Assembly (NCBI RefSeq): GCF_030283205.1 | Contig: NZ_JASNWF010000018.1 | Span: forward strand, 124,001 to 188,000 | From: Actinomadura opuntiae | GTDB taxonomy: Bacteria > Actinomycetota > Actinomycetes > Streptosporangiales > Streptosporangiaceae | DNA length: 64,000 nt | Direction of reading: 5' to 3' | In this document: positions 35,830 through 46,200 of the stretch, one piece after another | Layout of the letters: every line of letters begins with the position of its first letter | Position numbering within the stretch: position 1 is the stretch's first letter | The notes under the pieces: generated by a model | Told to the model about the DNA's origin: nothing | What the model saw: the letters and a program-made list of their open reading frames with translations, nothing else | Databases searched by the model: none | Translations under genes and position numbers: made by a program

Positions 35830-36837
35830 ATGAGCATTCCCTTCTCCGTCCTCGACCTGGCGCCCGTGGTCAGCGGGTCCAGCTCCGGCGACGCGCTGCG
35901 CAACACCCTCGACCTCGCCCGGCGCACCGAGGGGCTCGGCTTCCACCGGTACTGGCTGGCCGAGCACCACACGATGCCCGGCATCGCCAGCTCCGCGACC
36001 TCGGTGCTGATCGGCCAGGTCGCGGCGGCGACGTCCCGGATGCGGGTCGGGTCGGGCGGGGTGATGCTGCCGAACCACGCGCCGATGGTGATCGCCGAGC
36101 AGTTCGGGACGCTGGAGGCGCTGTTCCCCGGGCGCATCGACCTCGGCCTCGGCCGGGCGCCCGGCACCGACCAGGCGACCGCGCGGGCGCTGCGCCGCTC
36201 CCCCGACGCGCTGTCGGTGGACGACTTCCCCGAACAGGTCATCGAGCTGCGCAACTACTTCGCCGAGGACAGCACGGTGACGCCCGCGGCGGGCAACGAG
36301 CCGCCGGTGTGGCTGCTCGGGTCCAGCGGCTACAGCGCGCGGCTGGCCGGGCTGCTCGGGCTGCCGTTCGCGTTCGCGCACCATTTCAGCGCGGAGAACA
36401 CGCTGCCGGCGCTGGCGCTGTACCGCGACTCGTTCCGTCCGGGCATGCTGGACGAGCCGTACTCGATGATCGGCGTGTCGGTGACGGCGGCGGAGTCCGA
36501 CGAGCGGGCCCGCGAGCTGGCGGCGCCGCAGGCGCTGGCGTTCCTGCGGCTGCGGCAGGGCCGCCCGGGGAAGATGCCGACGCCTGAGGAGACCGCCGCG
36601 CACCCGTACACGCCGCTGGAGCGGCAGATGATCGACTCGCGGCTCGCCGACCAGGTGATGGGCGGCCCGGACAGCGTGAAGCGGCAGATGGACGCGCTGA
36701 TCGACAGGACCGGCGTGAACGAGGTCATGGTGACCACGCAGGTGTTCGACCACGCCGACCGGATCCGCTCCTACGAGATCGTCGCCGAGCTGTACGACCT
36801 GAAGACCGTCGAGCCGCCCGCCGTCAGCGTGCTCTGA
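35830..36837 (+). CDS. LLM-class flavin-dependent oxidoreductase (MsnO8-like)
   Basis: A 335-residue luciferase-like TIM-barrel protein. The N-terminal signature FSVLDLAPVVSGSSSGDAL and the HRYWLAEHHTMPGIASSATS motif are typical of the MsnO8/alkanal monooxygenase-like subgroup. GRIDLGLGRAPGTDQATARA and VWLLGSSGYSARLAGLLGLP follow. It probably uses FMN or F420. Its 3' end overlaps the convergent SDR gene by 14 bp. Substrate unknown. Confidence 0.88.
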   Translation: MSIPFSVLDLAPVVSGSSSGDALRNTLDLARRTEGLGFHRYWLAEHHTMPGIASSATSVLIGQVAAATSRMRVGSGGVMLPNHAPMVIAEQFGTLEALFPGRIDLGLGRAPGTDQATARALRRSPDALSVDDFPEQVIELRNYFAEDSTVTPAAGNEPPVWLLGSSGYSARLAGLLGLPFAFAHHFSAENTLPALALYRDSFRPGMLDEPYSMIGVSVTAAESDERARELAAPQALAFLRLRQGRPGKMPTPEETAAHPYTPLERQMIDSRLADQVMGGPDSVKRQMDALIDRTGVNEVMVTTQVFDHADRIRSYEIVAELYDLKTVEPPAVSVL

Positions 36838-37615
36838 CCTCGAAGGAGAACGGAACGGTCCCGGGGTCGGGGAGCGCGGTGCCGCCGTCCACCGACAGCA
36901 CCGCGCCGTTGACGTAGGACGCCTCAGGGCCGAGCAGCCACAGCACCGCCGCCGCGGCCTCGTCCGGAGTGCCGGGGCGGCGCTGCGGGACGAGCCGGGT
37001 GACCTCCTCGTACGCCTCCTCGCGGCCGAGGCCGAGCGGCGCGCCGAACTCGCCCATCTCCGCGTCGGCCATCTCGGTGCGGACCCAGCCGGGGCACACC
37101 ACGTTCGCGCGGACGCCGCGCGGCCCGTAGTCGGCGGCGATCGTCTGCGTGAGCATGGTGAGCGCGGCCTTGGACGTGGCGTACGCGGCGCCGTCCATGG
37201 GGGCGCGCAGCGCCGCGACCGACGACACCGCGACGAGGGCGCCCTTCGCCTCGATGAGGTGCGGCAGCGCCGCCTTCGCCAGCAGGAACACCGAGGTCAG
37301 GTTGGTGCGCAGGGTGACGTCCCAGTCCTCGGGGCTGAGGTCGAGGACGGCGCCGGCCCGCATCACGCCGGCGTTGGCGACGAGGCCGTCGAGCCGTCCG
37401 TGCGCGGTGATGACGCCGTCCACCAGCTCGGCGACCGCGTCCGGCTCGGACACGTCGCACACCCGCGGTTCCGCGCCGGTCACGGCTGCGACCTGCTCCA
37501 GCGCGTTCTTGCGCCGCCCGCAGATCACCGCGGTGTCACCGCGCTCCCCCGCCTGCCGGGCGACGGCCGCCCCGATGCCGCTGCCCCCACCGGTGACGAT
37601 CAGCACCCGTCCCAT
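36824..37615 (-). CDS. SDR family oxidoreductase
   Basis: A 263-residue classical short-chain dehydrogenase: cofactor motif TGGGSGIG at residues 8-15, ANAG near residue 85, catalytic Ser in AVSSVA and the YATSK pair. The C-terminal NGAVLSVDGGTALPD is typical. A later insert (FGAPLGLGREEAYEEVTRLV) forms the substrate lid. Its 3' end overlaps the LLM gene by 14 bp on the other strand. A long palindrome (37634-37683) lies 18 bp before the ATG, so it may have its own control, although gabT lies upstream on the same strand. Confidence 0.88.
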   Translation of the reverse strand: MGRVLIVTGGGSGIGAAVARQAGERGDTAVICGRRKNALEQVAAVTGAEPRVCDVSEPDAVAELVDGVITAHGRLDGLVANAGVMRAGAVLDLSPEDWDVTLRTNLTSVFLLAKAALPHLIEAKGALVAVSSVAALRAPMDGAAYATSKAALTMLTQTIAADYGPRGVRANVVCPGWVRTEMADAEMGEFGAPLGLGREEAYEEVTRLVPQRRPGTPDEAAAAVLWLLGPEASYVNGAVLSVDGGTALPDPGTVPFSFEVRAR

Positions 37616-37633
37616 GCGCTTCCCTTCGTTGAG

Positions 37634-37683
37634 TTGCGGCGAGTCGTTGTCATGACGCTGCTCATAACGACGACTCGCCGCAA
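37634..37683. promoter_or_regulatory. 50-bp palindrome between gabT and SDR
   Basis: TTGCGGCGAGTCGT (37634-37647) is exactly repeated in inverse as ACGACTCGCCGCAA (37670-37683). The match continues inward through GTTGTCATGA and TCATAACGAC with a few mismatches to a 6-base centre. It may be an operator (two nested half-site pairs) or the terminator of gabT; the lack of a T-tract and the position 18 bp before the SDR ATG favour an operator. Confidence 0.6.
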
Positions 37684-37728
37684 GTGAACGTCTTCAGGCG
37701 CCGGCGGTCCCGGCCGGGGGTCACACGG

Positions 37729-39078
37729 TCAGCCGGCGAACGCCTCCTCGATGACGTCCAGGCCCTCGTTGAGCAGGTGCTCGGGGATCACCAGCGGCGG
37801 CAGGAAGCGCAGCACGTTCCCGTACGTCCCGGCCGTCAGCACCAGCACGCCCTGGGCGTGGCAGCGGCGCGCGATCTCCGCCGTCAGCTCCGGGTCGGGG
37901 TCCTTGGTGCCGGGCCGGACCAGCTCGATCGCGATCATCGCGCCGCGTCCGCGGACGTCCCCGATCGCGTCGTGCTTGGCCGCGAGGGCGCGCAGCCGGG
38001 GCAGCATGATCTCCCCGATCCGGCGGGCGCGCTCGGTGAGCTTGCCCTCCTCGATCTCCTCCAGCACGGCGAGCGCCGCCTCGCAGGCGAGGGGGTTGCC
38101 GCCGTAGGTGCCGCCGAGGCCGCCGCCGTGCACCTTGTCCATGATGTCGGCGCGCCCGGTGACGCCCGCGAGCGGCAGCCCGCCCGCGATGCCCTTCGCG
38201 GTCGCCACGATGTCCGGGACGATCCCCTCGTGCTCGCAGGCGAACAGGTCGCCGGTCCGCGCGAACCCCGTCTGCACCTCGTCGGCGATGAACAGGATCC
38301 CGTTCGCGCGGCAGAACTCGGCGATCGCGGGCAGGAACCCGGGCGCCGGTTCGATGAACCCGCCCTCGCCCTGGATCGGCTCGACCAGCACCGCCGCGAC
38401 GTTGGCCGCCCCGATCTGCTTGGTGATCTGGTCGATCGCCTGCGCCGCCGCCTCCGGACCGCAGTTCTCCGGTCCGGTCGGCCAGCGGAACGGGTACGCC
38501 AGCGGCATCCGGTACACCTCGGGCGCGTACGGGCCGAACCCCTGCTTGTACGGCATGTTCTTCGCGGTGAGCGTCATCGTCAGCAGCGTCCGGCCGTGGT
38601 AGCCGTGGTCGAACGCCACGACCGCCTGCCGGCCCGTCGCGTACCGGGCGATCTTGACGGCGTTCTCCACCGCCTCCGCGCCGCTGTTGACCAGGATCGA
38701 CCGCTTCTCGTGGCCGCCCGGCGTGATCCGGTTCAGGTTCTCGCACACCGCCACGTACGACTCGTACGGCGCCACCATGAAGCAGGTGTGGGTGAACCGG
38801 TCCGCCTGCTCCTTCACCCGCGCGGCGACCCGCGGGTTGGCGTTGCCGACGCTCGTCACCGCGATGCCGGAGCCGAAGTCGATCAGCGAGTTGCCGTCGG
38901 CGTCGACGACCACCCCGCCGCCCGCGTCGGTCACGTACACCGGCAGCACGCTGCCGACGCCGGGCGCCACGGCCGCGGCACGGCGCTCCTGCAGCGCCCG
39001 GGACCGCGGCCCCGGGATCTCGGTCACGACGCGTCGCTCCTGCGGCAGGCGGTCACCGCTCAGGTTCTGGCTGGTCAT
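37729..39078 (-). CDS. gabT: 4-aminobutyrate transaminase
   Basis: A 449-residue class III aminotransferase that converts GABA and 2-oxoglutarate to succinate semialdehyde and glutamate. The PLP site is Asp266 (FIADEVQTGFARTG) and Lys295 (ATAKGIAGGLPLAG); NSGAEAVENAVKIAR and FDHGYHGRTLLTMTLT match the GabT subgroup. The ATG at 39078 is seven bases after a TTATGT -10 box, so the mRNA is probably leaderless; the open frame beyond it is discounted. It is divergent from a PucR regulator and an aldehyde dehydrogenase, forming a GABA-type catabolic module. Confidence 0.9.
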   Translation of the reverse strand: MTSQNLSGDRLPQERRVVTEIPGPRSRALQERRAAAVAPGVGSVLPVYVTDAGGGVVVDADGNSLIDFGSGIAVTSVGNANPRVAARVKEQADRFTHTCFMVAPYESYVAVCENLNRITPGGHEKRSILVNSGAEAVENAVKIARYATGRQAVVAFDHGYHGRTLLTMTLTAKNMPYKQGFGPYAPEVYRMPLAYPFRWPTGPENCGPEAAAQAIDQITKQIGAANVAAVLVEPIQGEGGFIEPAPGFLPAIAEFCRANGILFIADEVQTGFARTGDLFACEHEGIVPDIVATAKGIAGGLPLAGVTGRADIMDKVHGGGLGGTYGGNPLACEAALAVLEEIEEGKLTERARRIGEIMLPRLRALAAKHDAIGDVRGRGAMIAIELVRPGTKDPDPELTAEIARRCHAQGVLVLTAGTYGNVLRFLPPLVIPEHLLNEGLDVIEEAFAG

Positions 39079-39085
39079 GGCGCGA

Positions 39086-39113
39086 ACATAAGCCGAACCG
39101 CCCCTACGATGAA
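39086..39113 (-). promoter_or_regulatory. Leaderless promoter of gabT
   Basis: On the minus strand TTCATC (39113-39108) and TTATGT (39091-39086) are 16 bp apart, and the -10 ends seven bases before the ATG at 39078. The only intergenic space to the divergent PucR gene is 88 bp, so its regulator site must also be here. Confidence 0.45.
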
Positions 39114-39166
39114 CCGTACGGGACGGCGAAATCCGTTCAAAGGTTTCGACATGAAGGAGTGCGCGC

Positions 39167-40660
39167 GTGCCGCCGACGCTGGCCGCCGTGGCCGCCCTCC
39201 CCCAGCTCGGCCTGCGCTCGCGCACCGGCCCGCTCCCGGACGCGCCCGTCGTGTGGGTCGCGGTCAGCGAGCTGGAGGACCCGACCCCGTTCCTGGAGGG
39301 CGGCGAGCTCGTCCTCACCACCGGCATGCGGCTCACCCCGGATGGCGCCGCCGGCTACGTCGACCGGCTGGTCCGGCGCGGCGCCGCCGGGCTCGGCTTC
39401 GCGGTCGGCGTCATCCACCCCGCCGTCCCGCCCGAGCTGCTCGCCGCCGCCCGCGACCGGGGCCTCGCGCTGCTGGAGGTGCCGCGCCCGACGCCGTTCA
39501 TCGCGATCGGCAAGGCCGTCTCGCGGATGCTGGCCGCCGAGTGGTACGAGGACGTCACCCGCGCGTTCCAGGCCCAGCGCGAGCTGACCCGCGCCGCGCT
39601 CACCGGGCCGGGCGCGCTCGTGGCGCGGCTGGCGCGGCTGCTCGGCGGGTGGGCGCTGCTGCTGGACGACTCCGGCGCCGTCCGGCACGCCGAGCCCGCC
39701 GGCGCCCGCGACCGCGCCGCCGCCCTGGCTCCCGAGCTGGCGCGGCTGCGCCGCCGTCCCGCCTCGGGCTCCTCGCCGGCGAGCATGGCGCTGGCGGTCC
39801 CCGACGACCACATCGTCCTGCAGCGGATCGGGCTCGGCGGGCGCCCGCGCGGGTTCCTCGCCGTCGGGACGCACGCGGCGCTCCCGCACGTCGCGCACAC
39901 CATCGTCGGCGCGGCCGTCGCGCTGTTGACGCTCCAGTCGGAGACGCCCCGCACCGGGCGGGACGCGCGGGCCGCGCTCGCGGCGCTGCTCGCCGGGCGC
40001 CCGGCCACCGGGCCCGCGGTGCCGGACGGGCCGGTCCGCGTGCTGGCCTGCGCGGGCGGCGGCGCCGTCCTGGACGCGCTGGAGTCCGACCCGGCCGGGG
40101 AACGCTGCCTGGCGACGCCGCTGCCGGGCGGCACCGCCGTGATCGTCCCGGACGAGCTGGCCGGTCAGGTGACCGCTCTCCTCGAAGCGACCGGTCCCAT
40201 CGGCGTCAGCGGCCCCGGCCAGGCGGACGCCGGAGCCGGGGCGCTCGCCGAGGCGCTGCGGCAGGCCGAGGACGCGCTCGCGGCGGCGCGCCGCACCGGA
40301 CGGGCCGTCCTGCACCATGCCGACCTGCCGGGCCAGGGCCTGCTCGGGCTGCTGGAGCCGGAGGCCGCGCGGGCGTTCGCCGCCGCGCTGCTCGCCCCGC
40401 TGCGCGCCGAGGGCCTGGCCGGGACGGTCCGCGCCTACGTGGCGGCGAACGGCCAGGGCGAGCAGGCGGCGCGGGCGCTCGGCGTGCACCGGCACACGCT
40501 GCGGTCCCGGATGCGCAAGGCCGCCGAGCTTCTGGGCCGCGATCCCGACGATCCGGCCGTCCGCGCGGAACTGTGGATCGCACTGGCCGTGACGGCCAAC
40601 GACGACGATCCGATTGGCCATCCTGGAGACTCGCCATCCGGCAGGCCGGAGATAGCGTGA
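39167..40660 (+). CDS. PucR family regulator of the GABA module (GabR-like)
   Basis: A 497-residue regulator with an N-terminal PucR domain (residues 1-125, with LEDPTPFLEGGELVLTTGMR), a central degenerate GGDEF-like region and a C-terminal HTH reading YVAANGQGEQAARALGVHRH then TLRSRMRKAAELLGRD. The GTG at 39167 follows GAAGGAG. It lies divergent from gabT and 4 bp upstream of an aldehyde dehydrogenase gene, the arrangement known for GabR-type activators in other actinobacteria, so it probably activates both in response to GABA or succinate semialdehyde. Confidence 0.88.
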   Translation: MPPTLAAVAALPQLGLRSRTGPLPDAPVVWVAVSELEDPTPFLEGGELVLTTGMRLTPDGAAGYVDRLVRRGAAGLGFAVGVIHPAVPPELLAAARDRGLALLEVPRPTPFIAIGKAVSRMLAAEWYEDVTRAFQAQRELTRAALTGPGALVARLARLLGGWALLLDDSGAVRHAEPAGARDRAAALAPELARLRRRPASGSSPASMALAVPDDHIVLQRIGLGGRPRGFLAVGTHAALPHVAHTIVGAAVALLTLQSETPRTGRDARAALAALLAGRPATGPAVPDGPVRVLACAGGGAVLDALESDPAGERCLATPLPGGTAVIVPDELAGQVTALLEATGPIGVSGPGQADAGAGALAEALRQAEDALAAARRTGRAVLHHADLPGQGLLGLLEPEAARAFAAALLAPLRAEGLAGTVRAYVAANGQGEQAARALGVHRHTLRSRMRKAAELLGRDPDDPAVRAELWIALAVTANDDDPIGHPGDSPSGRPEIA

Positions 40661-40664
40661 GGTC

Positions 40665-42092
40665 ATGAACGTGACCCCATTCTGGCTGGCCGGTCGCCCC
40701 GAGACCGGTGACGGCGAGCTGACCGTTACGCACCCCTATGACGGCCGCGTGGTCGGGACCGCCGCCGTGCCGACGCCCGCGCAGGTGGAAGAGGCGGTCG
40801 CGGCGGCCGACGCGGTCCGCCGGGAGGCCGCGGCGCTGCCCCTGCACGTGCGGGCGGAGGCGCTCGCGCACGTGTCCGCGCGGCTCGCCGAGCGGGCCGA
40901 GGAGGTCGCCCGGCTGATCACCGGCGAGAACGGCAAGCCGCTGCTGTGGGCGCGCGGCGAGGTCACCCGCGCGATCTCCACGTTCCGGTTCGCCGCCGAG
41001 GAGGCCCGCCGGTTCAGCGCCACCACGCAGCGCCTGGACACCGACCCCGCCGCGGAGGGCCGGATGGCCTACATCACCCGCGTGCCGAAGGGCCCGGTGC
41101 TCGGCATCTCGCCGTTCAACTTCCCGCTGAACCTCGCCGCCCACAAGGTCGCCCCGGCGATCGCGGCGGGCGCCCCGATCGTGCTGAAGCCGGCGCCCGC
41201 GACGCCGCTGTCGGCGCTGCTGCTCGGCGAGCTGCTCGCCGAGACCGGCCTGCCCGCCGGGATGTTCTCCATCCTGCCGGTGCCCAACGACCGGGCGTCC
41301 GCGCTGGTGGACGACCCGCGGCTGCCGATCGTGTCGTTCACCGGGTCCGTGCCGGTCGGCTGGGCGATCAACGACCAGGTGCCGCGCAAGCACGTCACCC
41401 TGGAGCTCGGCGGCAACGGCGCGGCGGTCGTGCTGCCGGACGCCGACCTCGACTGGGCCGCCGAGCGGATCGGACTGTTCTCCAACTACCAGGCCGGGCA
41501 GAGCTGCATCGCCGTCCAGCGCGTCTACGTCGACCGGTCGGTGTACGAGGAGTTCGTGCCGAAGCTCGTCGAGCGGGTCGGGTCCCTCGTCACCGGCGAC
41601 CCGTGGGACGACAAGACGCAGGTCGGCCCGCTGGTCAGCCAGGACGCCGCCGAGCGCGTCGAGGCGTGGGTGGACGAGGCCGTCGCCGCGGGCGCGAAGG
41701 TGCTCACCGGCGGCACCCGCGAGGGCGCGGCCTACGCCCCGACCGTCCTCGCCGACGTCCCGGCCGACGCGAAGGTGGCGCGCGAGGAGGTCTTCGGGCC
41801 GGTCATGCTCGTCCAGCCCGTCGACGGCGTGGACGAGGCGTTCGCGCTGGTCAACGACTCCAAGTTCGGCCTTCAGGCGGGCGTGTTCACGCGCAACCTC
41901 GACATCGCGTTCCGCGCCCACCGCGAGCTGGACGTGGGCGGCGTCGTGATCGGCGACGTCCCGTCCTACCGCGCCGACCAGATGCCCTACGGCGGCGTGA
42001 AGGACTCCGGCGTCGGGCGCGAGGGCCTGCGGTCGGCGATGGCCGACTACACCGAGGAGAAGGTCATGATCCTCACGGGCCTGCCCCTCTGA
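40665..42092 (+). CDS. Aldehyde dehydrogenase, probable succinate-semialdehyde type
   Basis: A 475-residue NAD(P)-dependent aldehyde dehydrogenase. Catalytic residues are Asn152 (ISPFNFPLN), Glu247 (TLELGGNG) and Cys281 (NYQAGQSCIAVQ). It starts 4 bp after the PucR gene and is likely cotranscribed. Its context beside gabT suggests oxidation of succinate semialdehyde, completing GABA to succinate. The sequence also resembles the phosphonoacetaldehyde/lactaldehyde subgroup, so the substrate is inferred from neighbours. Confidence 0.82.
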   Translation: MNVTPFWLAGRPETGDGELTVTHPYDGRVVGTAAVPTPAQVEEAVAAADAVRREAAALPLHVRAEALAHVSARLAERAEEVARLITGENGKPLLWARGEVTRAISTFRFAAEEARRFSATTQRLDTDPAAEGRMAYITRVPKGPVLGISPFNFPLNLAAHKVAPAIAAGAPIVLKPAPATPLSALLLGELLAETGLPAGMFSILPVPNDRASALVDDPRLPIVSFTGSVPVGWAINDQVPRKHVTLELGGNGAAVVLPDADLDWAAERIGLFSNYQAGQSCIAVQRVYVDRSVYEEFVPKLVERVGSLVTGDPWDDKTQVGPLVSQDAAERVEAWVDEAVAAGAKVLTGGTREGAAYAPTVLADVPADAKVAREEVFGPVMLVQPVDGVDEAFALVNDSKFGLQAGVFTRNLDIAFRAHRELDVGGVVIGDVPSYRADQMPYGGVKDSGVGREGLRSAMADYTEEKVMILTGLPL

Positions 42093-42111
42093 CCCGCACC
42101 CGGGCCCGGCC

Positions 42112-43188
42112 TCACCCGACGGGGCCGGGCCTGCTCGCGCGGGCCGAGGCGTCGGACAGCCGCAGTCCGGTCCGCAGCGCCCCGGCGGCCTCGGCGATGG
42201 CCTCCTGGAACCGGCCGCTGAGCGCCCACATGTTCGCGAACCCGTGGATGAGGTCCTCCTGCCGCCGCAGCGCGACCGGCACCCCGGCCTCCTCCAGCCG
42301 CTTCGCGAACGCCTCGCCCTCGTCGCGCAGCGGGTCGAACCCGGCGGTGACCAGGTAGGTGGCGGGGAACCGGCTCAGGTCCCCGGCCAGCAGCGGCGAC
42401 ACCTTCGGGTCGGTGCGGCGCGCCACGTCCGGGCAGTAGTGGTCGCTGAACCAGACCATGTCCGCATCGGTCAGGTAGAACCCCTCCGCGAACAGCTCCC
42501 GCGACCGGCGCCGCACCGACATGTCGGTGGCCGGGTAGAACAGCAGCGCGAAGTCCGGCCGGCGCTCGGCGAACAGCCCGGTGACCGCCGCGAGGTTGCC
42601 GCCCGCGCTGTCGCCGCCGACCGCGATGGCGCCCGGGTCGGCACCGAGCGCCGCCGCGTTCTCCACCGCCCACGCGTACGCGGCGAGCGCGTCGTCCGGG
42701 GCCGCCGGGAAGGGGTGCTCGGGCGCGAGCCGGTAGTCGACCGACAGCACCCGCACCTCGGCGTTCACTGCCAGGTACCGGCAGACCGAGTCGTGCGTCC
42801 CGATGTCGCCGATCACCCACCCGCCGCCGTGGAAGAACACCAGCAGCGGCGAGCCCTCCGCCAGGCCCTTCGGCTCGTACAGCCGCGCGGGGACCGTCTC
42901 CGCGGCGGTCAGGTCCCGGGTCCGGACCGGCCGGTCCGGCAGCCGGTTGATGTACTGCTGCCCGCGGGCGAGGCCCTGCCGCGCCTCCGCCGGCGTCGAC
43001 GCGGTCAGGCTCGCGCCCTCCAGGCGCGTCATCAGCAGGAGCAGCTGCGCGTCCAGCGCGAGCCGCTGCCCGTCCCGCACCACCGGACGGCCGGCGATCA
43101 GCCGCCGCACCGGATCCGGGAGCGCGAACACGGCGCGGAGCACGGCCCCCGCGACCGACGGCGGGACCATTTCGGCGAGCTGCGCCAT
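42112..43188 (-). CDS. Alpha/beta hydrolase of the hormone-sensitive lipase family
   Basis: A 358-residue esterase. The oxyanion-hole motif HGGGWVIGD is near residue 122 and the nucleophile elbow GGDSAGGNLAAV near 195; Asp in TAGFDPLRDEGEAF and His in EDLIHGFANMW complete the triad. No signal peptide. I chose the ATG at 43188 because GGAGGGTGG lies directly before it; an ATG at 43203 would include that site in the coding region. It is convergent with the aldehyde dehydrogenase gene. The frame stays open far upstream only because of GC bias. Confidence 0.88.
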   Translation of the reverse strand: MAQLAEMVPPSVAGAVLRAVFALPDPVRRLIAGRPVVRDGQRLALDAQLLLLMTRLEGASLTASTPAEARQGLARGQQYINRLPDRPVRTRDLTAAETVPARLYEPKGLAEGSPLLVFFHGGGWVIGDIGTHDSVCRYLAVNAEVRVLSVDYRLAPEHPFPAAPDDALAAYAWAVENAAALGADPGAIAVGGDSAGGNLAAVTGLFAERRPDFALLFYPATDMSVRRRSRELFAEGFYLTDADMVWFSDHYCPDVARRTDPKVSPLLAGDLSRFPATYLVTAGFDPLRDEGEAFAKRLEEAGVPVALRRQEDLIHGFANMWALSGRFQEAIAEAAGALRTGLRLSDASARASRPGPVG

Positions 43189-43244
43189 CCACCCTCCAAC
43201 CATTCGGACGTTCCGGACACCGTACTCCCGGGTAGCCCGTCCGG

Positions 43245-46200
43245 TCAGCGGGCGGTCCAGGCGTCCGCGAACATCTCGTGCAGGGGGCGCGGGGGCAGCA
43301 GGCGCAGGAACGGGCCGCCGACGCTCTGGCCGCGGACCTCCCTGGCCAGGTGGGTGGCGAGCTTGGCGGCCTCCACGGGGAGTTCGGGGGCCTTGAGCGC
43401 GGTCCATTCGCCGGGGACGAACGCGGTGCGGCCCGCGCGGGGGCGCTTGTCCTGCTGGACGAGGGCGCGGTCCACGAGCTCCGCCTGGGCCGCCTTGTGC
43501 CGGGCGGCCGTCCAGCCGTTCCACTTGCGGACGTTGCGGTCGGTCGGGCGGACGAGGGTGAGCAGCTGCAGGTAGAGGACGGCCGCGTCCTCGCTCGTGC
43601 CGGTCTCGGCGGCGGCCTCGGCGACCAGGTCCGGGACGCTGAGCAGCGGATTCGCCTCGTAGCCGCCGGGCGGGACGGGCGTGGCCGCGGCGCGGGCGAC
43701 CATCCGGGCGACCGCGTCGGCGCGCAGGACGGCGCCCTCGACGCTGCGGAGCAGGCGGTCCAGGCCGTGGTCGGCGCAGAGCCGTTCGAGGCGCGCGCGG
43801 GCGGCCCGGTCGGCGAGCGCCGACGGGCGGAGGATCACGGGCGCGAGCGCCCGCCGGCCGTCGACGATCAGCAGGCCGTCGTCGTAGGCGAGCGCGTCGC
43901 CGTCCGGCCCGGCGGACACGCCGTCGCGGGTGGCCCTGCGGACGGGATGGACGTCCGGCCCGAACAGGCTCCCGCGCCGTCCGGTGTCGCCGAGGGAGCA
44001 CAGGCCGAGCGGGAGCAGCAGGCCGGGGGCGGCCAGCCGCGCCTTCAGCCGCGCGGCGAGATCGGGCACGCCGGAGACCGCCGGGTCGTCGACGGGACGT
44101 TCCGTCAGCGCCCACACCAGCACGGACGCGAGCGGAACGTACGGGTCGTGGTCCATGCGCCGCGTGTTCACCGTGCCGTCGGACGAGACGATGTGGACGC
44201 CGATGCCGTACGGTTCGCGATCGGCGACGACGCAGGTCAGGTCGGCTGCGGCGATCGGGGACGCGGCCGGGTCGGCGAGGGCGGCGGCCCAGGCATCCGG
44301 GAGGCCGAGGTCGCGTTCCAGGTCGGCGACCAGGGCCTCGTCCACGGCGGCGCGGCGGCCGAGGAGCCGCGACCACGCCTCGGCCATGCGCCCGGCGGCG
44401 GCCGCGAGACCGCCCTCCGCCCACAGCTCGGCGGGATCGTCGGGCATGCCGGCGGCCACCACGCGCTGCCGGCCGGGGACGCCGAGGCGCTGGGAGAGGT
44501 GCTCGGCCTCCTGCGCGACCTCGTTGGTCGCCGAGTACGGCTTGGTGCGCAGCATCTTCTTGTGGGCGTCGAACCGGGTGACGAGGTCGCCGCCCTCGTA
44601 GGCGCGCCGGGGCAGGCCGTCCAGGACGAGCGCCGCGATGGCGCGGCGGACGCCGGTGCCCCGGACGAACGCGGCGACGGCGTCCTCGTCCCGCGCGAGC
44701 GGCCCGTTCCGCTCGTACAGGTCGAGGAGGCGGCGGAGCCGGGCGGCGTCGTCGCGGGCGACGGTCGCGGTCTCGGTCTTCGTCGCGCCGGCCGGCTCCG
44801 GTGCCTCGGCGCGCTGGACGAACCGGTACGCCCTCGCCGGGTCGATCGGCCCGCCGGCGGACGGGACGGCGCCGACGATGACGGTCGCGTCCAGCCCGGC
44901 GAGGGCGGCGCCGGTCGCGTAGCCGCGCCGCCAGGTGCCGGGGCGGGCGAACGGCTGGTCCGCCCAGGTGCGCAGCAGCGCGGCGAGGGACGCGCGGTCC
45001 GCGCCGCTCGTCGACGGCGCGACGAGCCGCCAGGCGGCGGCGTCGATCGCGCCGAGCAGCGGCGCCCAGTCGAGGGGCCGCGCGGGCGGGCTGTTCAGCC
45101 GGGTCGCGTCGTCGATCTCGCCGGCGAGGTACCGGCCGTCGGCGGCGATCGCGGTGACGGTGGCCGGACGCGGCGACCGCTCCTCGCCGTTGAGGCGGGG
45201 CGGCGGGGGCAGCAGCCCGAGCAGCGCGTCGTCGAGGTCGGTGTCGGGGGTCTCGGCGGGCGGCCGCACCGTCGCGCCGGACCGGATCACCTCGACGCGG
45301 CGCGACAGCGCGCGGCGGCGGCCCAGCACGTCCGCGGCCCGCAGCACCGTGCCGACGACCCCGGCGACGACCGCGGGGTCGGTGACCTCGGGCATCTCGC
45401 GGGCCAGCGCGTCGCGCACCGCCTCCGGCGACGGCGCGGCGTCCAGCAGTGCGCGGGCGGCGGCCTCGCCGGTGCGGCGGAGCGCCGCGGAAGAGGCGGC
45501 GTCGCGCGGAGCGAGGAAGTGCCAGAACGCGGGCGGCGGCAGCATCGGGCGGCCCTGCGGGTCGACGCTCCACTGCGCCTTCCCGGCGGGGTAGGCGCGC
45601 CCTTCCCACAGCAACGTGTCGTCGGCCGCGTCGTAGCAGCGAATCGGCACGTAGGCGTTGGAGTCGTCCAGCGCGACGACGAGGTCGGGGCCGCCTGGCA
45701 TGCGCAGGACGCCCCACGGGTCGCCGACGTCCTCGGTGTAGCGGAGCGTGGCGCGGCGGCCGTCGGTGCCCTCGATCGTCCAGCCGGACGGCGGGCCGCT
45801 CCTGCCGCCCTCCATCGCGGCGACGCGGAACCCGGCGAGGCCGCCGGACTGGCCGAGCGGCGACGCGGTCACGCCGTCGGGAAGGCGGACGAGGCTGGAC
45901 CAGTCGGGGTCCCAGGCGGCGCCGTCCGGCGGGTCGGCCGCGAGGAAGTCCGGCGGCGAGGCGGCCGGCCCGCGCTCGCCCGTCGCCGGATCGAGGACGG
46001 CCAGCTCCTCCCCCCAGTCCGAGTACCGGGGCGCGCTCCAGATCCGGGTGCCGTCGCCGCACTGCTTCTCGTGGTCGCCGATGCCCTCCCGGCCGCCGGG
46101 GAGCAGGACGCGTTCACCGTCGTAGCGGCCGCCGCGGGCCTCGAACTGGTAGCCCTGCCCGCCGCTGCGCAGCGCCCGGCAGGCGACCATGCCCCGCTTG

